From Deltaproteobacteria bacterium (GTDB taxonomy: Bacteria > Myxococcota > B64-G9), in contig QMME01000244.1 of the NCBI GenBank assembly GCA_003647095.1, positions 1 to 6,339 of the forward strand: 6,339 nt of DNA, in the 5' to 3' direction. Below are positions 3,954 to 6,339 of this stretch, piece by piece. Both the position numbers and the translations under genes were made by a program. The number at the start of each line of letters is the position of its first letter. Positions within the stretch are counted from its first letter, which is position 1. The notes beneath the pieces are model-generated. The model did no database searches. It saw only the letters and a program-made list of their open reading frames with translations, and had not been told where the DNA came from.

Positions 3954-6339
3954 TCAGCAGTTACCCGGGTAGAGGATGTCCACTCCGGCGCACTCGGCGA
4001 AGCAGGGGTTGTCGTAGGTCTGGCCGTCGGCGCCGCACACGGGCTCGTAGTACTCCGGGCAGACGCACTGTGGCTGGTTGCAATGACCCTCGCAGACACC
4101 GGCCTCGTCACAGTAGATCTCGCACAAGGTACCATCCGGACACTCGGCGTCGCTCTGGCATTCGCCGCCTCCCTGTATCTGCTGCAGGCACTCCAGGTAC
4201 TCGGGAGTCTGTACCCACCCGCAGGTGGCCTCTCCGTTGGGACCCTGCAACAGCTCGCAGGTCGTCAGGCGCAGGCACTCGTACTCGGGCAGCCAGACAC
4301 AGCTGGAGGCCACCGGGTAGGGAGCACAGATCTCTCCGCTGCAGCCGGTAATCTGGCACTGCGCCTGCTCCGGCACGCACTGGCCCTGGCAGCAGCCCTG
4401 GCCGCTGGGTCCACCATCGCAACCGGGAATGCACTCCAGTTCGCAGCGGAAGCCCTGGGGACAATCGCTGTCGGCCTGGCATTCCAGCGGCGGCAGGGGC
4501 ATGCAGACCCCGGTGTCGGTGCAGGGGCCCATGGAGCCATCGGGACCGATGCAGTGCTCGCAGTACATGCCGGGCGGGCAGTCGAAGTCTTCCCGGCACT
4601 CGACCGGGGGCTGATCGCACTCGCCACCATGGACGATCTGGGCACCCTCGCACTCGGCCAGGCAGGCATTGGCGAAGGTCTGCTCCTGGCAAGGTCCCGC
4701 GCAGGTCTCTCCCGGCGGGCAATCATCGGCATCGCCGTAGTAACAGATCACGGCACAGACCGGGTCCCAGATATCGGGGCAGGCGCAGGGATCATAGACG
4801 CAGCGGCCGTCGATACAGCGGCCATCTCCACCTATGCAGTCCTGGCCGGCGGGGTCGCTGCAGTCGAGCATGCAGTCTTCATCGCTGCGGCACTCGGCCT
4901 CGGCCATGCATACGCCCACGCAGCAGCCGGGCCCGTCGCAGGTGGGATCGCACTCGAAGATGTCGCAGCGGTAACCCGGCGGGCATTCCCAGTCGGCATG
5001 GCAGTACTGCTGGCCGAAGATGCAGCGGCCGTCGATGCAACGGCCGATCTGGCCGGCCTCGTCGATGCAATCGGTATCGACCTGGCACTGGGGCGGCTGC
5101 TCGCACTCGCCCGGGTGCAGGATCTCGGCGCCGTCGCACTGGGCGAAGCACTCGTTGGGATAGGTGATCAGCTCGCAGGTGCCACTGCAACTCCCGTCCG
5201 GGTCACACCACTCCGAGCACTTCTGGGCACAAACTGGATCGTAGATCTCGATGCAGTTGCAGTCCGCCGGCACACACTGGCCGTTTACGCACTGCAGGGG
5301 GGGCGCGCCGGGCATCAGGCAGTCCTCGTCCGTCTGGCACTGGGGCGGTTCCACCGGCACGCAATAGCCCTCGCAGATGGGCAGGCAACCGTCGGGGTTG
5401 TCGGGATCGGTCTCGCAGGGCGGGCACTCACCGGTGGCCGAGTCGCAACCGGCTTCCCAGCACTGCAGGGCACAGGTCATGCCCTCGGGACAATCGGCAT
5501 CGCTCTGGCACTGGGGAGGAGGCGGGGGCACGCAGTGGCCCACGCAACCGGGCACACAGTCACGGCACTCGCAGTCGGGATCATCGGCCGGGCACTCGCA
5601 GGGAGGCACGGTGGGATCGCAGTCCCAGCAGCTCACCTCGCACACCAAGTCGGGCGGACAGTCGCTGTCGGCCTGGCACTCGATGGCCTGGGGCACGCAG
5701 TGGCCGAAGCACTCCTCTCCGCAGATTCCGGTGTTGGGATCGCACTCGGGTGGGCAGTTGCCGCTGGCGGGATCACAACCCCAGCCTGTGCACTCCATGG
5801 CGCAGACCATGCCTTCCGGGCAGGGGGTGTTCTCGTCGCACTCGCTCTGCTGGTCTGCCACGCAAACCCCGGCACAGGGCGGACACCAATCTTCGGTGCA
5901 GGAAGCGCAGTAGTTGTACTCACAGTGGAAGCCTTCCGGGCAGGGAGTGTTCTCGTCGCAGGTAAGCTGTTCCCACTGGCAGACGCCATCGACGCAGCGG
6001 ACGTCGGCATCCGACCAGGGATAGAGGTTTACGCAGTCTTCGTCGCTCTGGCACTCCTGTTCGGCGCAACGACAGATGGGGCAACCGTTGGCATCGGTCA
6101 TGAAACCGTTGGCACAGTACAGATCGCACGCCAGTTGCTCGTCGGAGCAGGCCGGTTCGTCGCAGTTGCCCACGCAGCCCAGGGAGACGTCGAAGGTACC
6201 TCCCGAGCTGCCGGTGCGGGTGCCCACCGCGATCAGGTAACGACCCATCTGGGACAGGGACACGTCCTTGAGCAGGCCATCGAGATCCCCGGAACCCAGG
6301 GCATCGCTTTGGATGGCCTGTCCCCAGGCCCCCTTGTCA
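3954..6339 (-). CDS. Large secreted cysteine-rich protein with Kazal-like domains, N-terminus cut off by window edge
   Basis: The frame is open from the right edge (6338) to TGA at 3956-3954, giving 794 visible residues; the true start and any signal peptide are outside. Numbers here count from the codon at 6263 (GTG, read as residue 1). Residues -25 to 30 look like the end of a beta-sandwich of the pre-peptidase C-terminal type (GRYLIAVGTRTGSSGGTFDV). The remaining sequence holds about twelve modules of the C-x-x-D-x-D-C-P-x-G-x-x-C type, three Kazal-like domains (335-387, 493-549, 733-769) and one eight-cysteine cluster (636-692). There are 128 cysteines in 769 residues, many acidic residues, and just one lysine in that stretch (K348). 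Such density implies export and extensive disulfide formation. The protein ends exactly at the last Kazal cysteine. Similar modular proteins are common in Myxococcota. Kazal domains suggest protease inhibition or mere structural use; no enzymatic domain is visible. Monocistronic as far as seen, ending at a hairpin. Confidence 0.9.
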   Translation of the reverse strand, partial: DKGAWGQAIQSDALGSGDLDGLLKDVSLSQMGRYLIAVGTRTGSSGGTFDVSLGCVGNCDEPACSDEQLACDLYCANGFMTDANGCPICRCAEQECQSDEDCVNLYPWSDADVRCVDGVCQWEQLTCDENTPCPEGFHCEYNYCASCTEDWCPPCAGVCVADQQSECDENTPCPEGMVCAMECTGWGCDPASGNCPPECDPNTGICGEECFGHCVPQAIECQADSDCPPDLVCEVSCWDCDPTVPPCECPADDPDCECRDCVPGCVGHCVPPPPPQCQSDADCPEGMTCALQCWEAGCDSATGECPPCETDPDNPDGCLPICEGYCVPVEPPQCQTDEDCLMPGAPPLQCVNGQCVPADCNCIEIYDPVCAQKCSEWCDPDGSCSGTCELITYPNECFAQCDGAEILHPGECEQPPQCQVDTDCIDEAGQIGRCIDGRCIFGQQYCHADWECPPGYRCDIFECDPTCDGPGCCVGVCMAEAECRSDEDCMLDCSDPAGQDCIGGDGRCIDGRCVYDPCACPDIWDPVCAVICYYGDADDCPPGETCAGPCQEQTFANACLAECEGAQIVHGGECDQPPVECREDFDCPPGMYCEHCIGPDGSMGPCTDTGVCMPLPPLECQADSDCPQGFRCELECIPGCDGGPSGQGCCQGQCVPEQAQCQITGCSGEICAPYPVASSCVWLPEYECLRLTTCELLQGPNGEATCGWVQTPEYLECLQQIQGGGECQSDAECPDGTLCEIYCDEAGVCEGHCNQPQCVCPEYYEPVCGADGQTYDNPCFAECAGVDILYPGNC
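3957..4067 (-). other. Canonical Kazal domain at the C-terminus of the cysteine-rich protein
   Basis: Residues 733-769 have the standard six-cysteine spacing: C733-x1-C735-x7-C743-x10-C754-x3-C758-x10-C769, with PVCGADGQTYDNPC. In the classical Kazal frame the P1 residue is the second after C735, which is Glu737. The domain closes the protein, with the stop directly after its last cysteine. Confidence 0.9.
4188..4358 (-). other. Eight-cysteine-cluster domain in the cysteine-rich protein
   Basis: Residues 636-692 contain exactly eight cysteines (636, 641, 646, 655, 663, 669, 681, 692) in the pattern CxxxGCSGxIC, a central C-x-W-x-PEYxC, then CGW-x-x-TPE and a final C. This resembles the eight-cysteine-cluster domain seen in various bacterial secreted proteins. 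Its function is not established to my knowledge. It differs from the flanking modules in lacking the DxDCP signature and in having more hydrophobic residues. Confidence 0.7.
4617..4787 (-). other. Kazal-like domain with inserted four-cysteine loop (middle copy)
   Basis: Residues 493-549 match Kazal termini: C493-x1-C495-x7-C503 (WDPVC) and later ANACLAEC (C534, C538) with GGEC (C549). Between the third and fourth framework cysteines there are 30 residues instead of 10, with four extra cysteines (507, 515, 521, 525). Phe530 replaces the usual Tyr. The predicted P1 residue is Asp497. Confidence 0.8.
4800..5046 (-). repeat. Recurring GRCIDGRC-coding segment
   Basis: Two nearly identical stretches, about 4800-4824 and 5022-5046, share the 13-mer GCAGCGGCCGTCG (plus-strand text) and closely related flanks. 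They encode RCIDGRC in the modules at residues 393-414 and 458-488, each lying next to one of the insert-bearing Kazal domains, pointing to duplication of a module-plus-Kazal unit. Confidence 0.55.
5103..5261 (-). other. Kazal-like domain with inserted four-cysteine loop (first copy)
   Basis: Residues 335-387: C335-x1-C337-x7-C345 (YDPVC), then ITYPNECFAQC (C372, C376) and HPGEC (C387). The third-to-fourth cysteine interval is 26 residues instead of 10 and holds extra cysteines 349, 353, 359 and 363. The predicted P1 residue is Glu339. Confidence 0.8.
5811..5960 (-). repeat. 30-bp direct repeat, 120 bases apart, marking a duplicated 40-residue module
   Basis: Positions 5811-5840 and 5931-5960 are identical except for one base. 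Both encode CDENTPCPEG, at residues 102-111 and 142-151. The 120-base offset equals 40 codons, so one cysteine module was probably duplicated in tandem; the sequence between has diverged more. Confidence 0.85.

Noticed and set aside
5377..5913. A 178-codon plus-strand frame rich in Ser, Gly, Gln and His opposite the cysteine-rich gene
   Set aside because: Its composition is the mirror of repeated Cys/Asp/Pro codons on the other strand, and the cysteine pattern there is clearly under selection.
4800..5960. Regularly spaced similar segments that might suggest a CRISPR array
   Set aside because: The repeats are protein-coding, imperfect and in frame, and the intervals vary with module length; there are no uniform spacers.
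3954..6263. GTG at 6263 as the true start of the cysteine-rich protein
   Set aside because: The frame stays open to the window edge, the 25 upstream codons read like the same beta-sandwich domain, and the GTG falls inside that domain with no signal peptide after it.

Overview
The window is high-GC bacterial DNA with five protein-coding genes; those at the two ends run off the window. The FHA-GGDEF architecture, and a large cysteine-rich secreted protein with Kazal repeats and an eight-cysteine cluster, resemble proteins of Myxococcota and related deltaproteobacterial lineages. That placement is an inference from protein style; no rRNA or other strict marker is present.

Left block (minus strand, 1-2086): a membrane-anchored M23 (LytM-type) peptidoglycan endopeptidase reads leftward. 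It overlaps by four bases (ATGA) a GH3 beta-N-acetylhexosaminidase-like gene with a signal peptide, cut by the left edge. Both act on the cell wall and are translationally coupled, so this looks like a small envelope-remodelling operon.

Divergent spacer (2087-2257): it carries a perfect TATAAT for the rightward genes placed so close to the start codon that the transcript would have almost no leader, a near-perfect 18-bp palindrome, and a weak leftward promoter candidate.

Middle block (plus strand, 2258-3873): an FHA-GGDEF diguanylate cyclase with an intact GGEEF site but an altered inhibitory site, followed 8 bases later by an HELCH zinc-metalloprotease-like protein. The latter has a basic, low-complexity tail with a 21-bp tandem repeat and ends in a sequence resembling a beta-clamp-binding motif.

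Right block (minus strand, 3954-6339): a convergent gene for a secreted protein with 128 cysteines in the last 769 residues. It holds a beta-sandwich-like segment at its visible N-terminal part, about twelve C-x-x-D-x-D-C-P-type modules, an eight-cysteine cluster and three Kazal-like domains, two of which carry an inserted four-cysteine loop. A strong hairpin lies between the convergent gene ends. I saw no RNA genes, CRISPR array or mobile element. The most unusual items are the modified Kazal domains and the possible clamp-linked metalloprotease.
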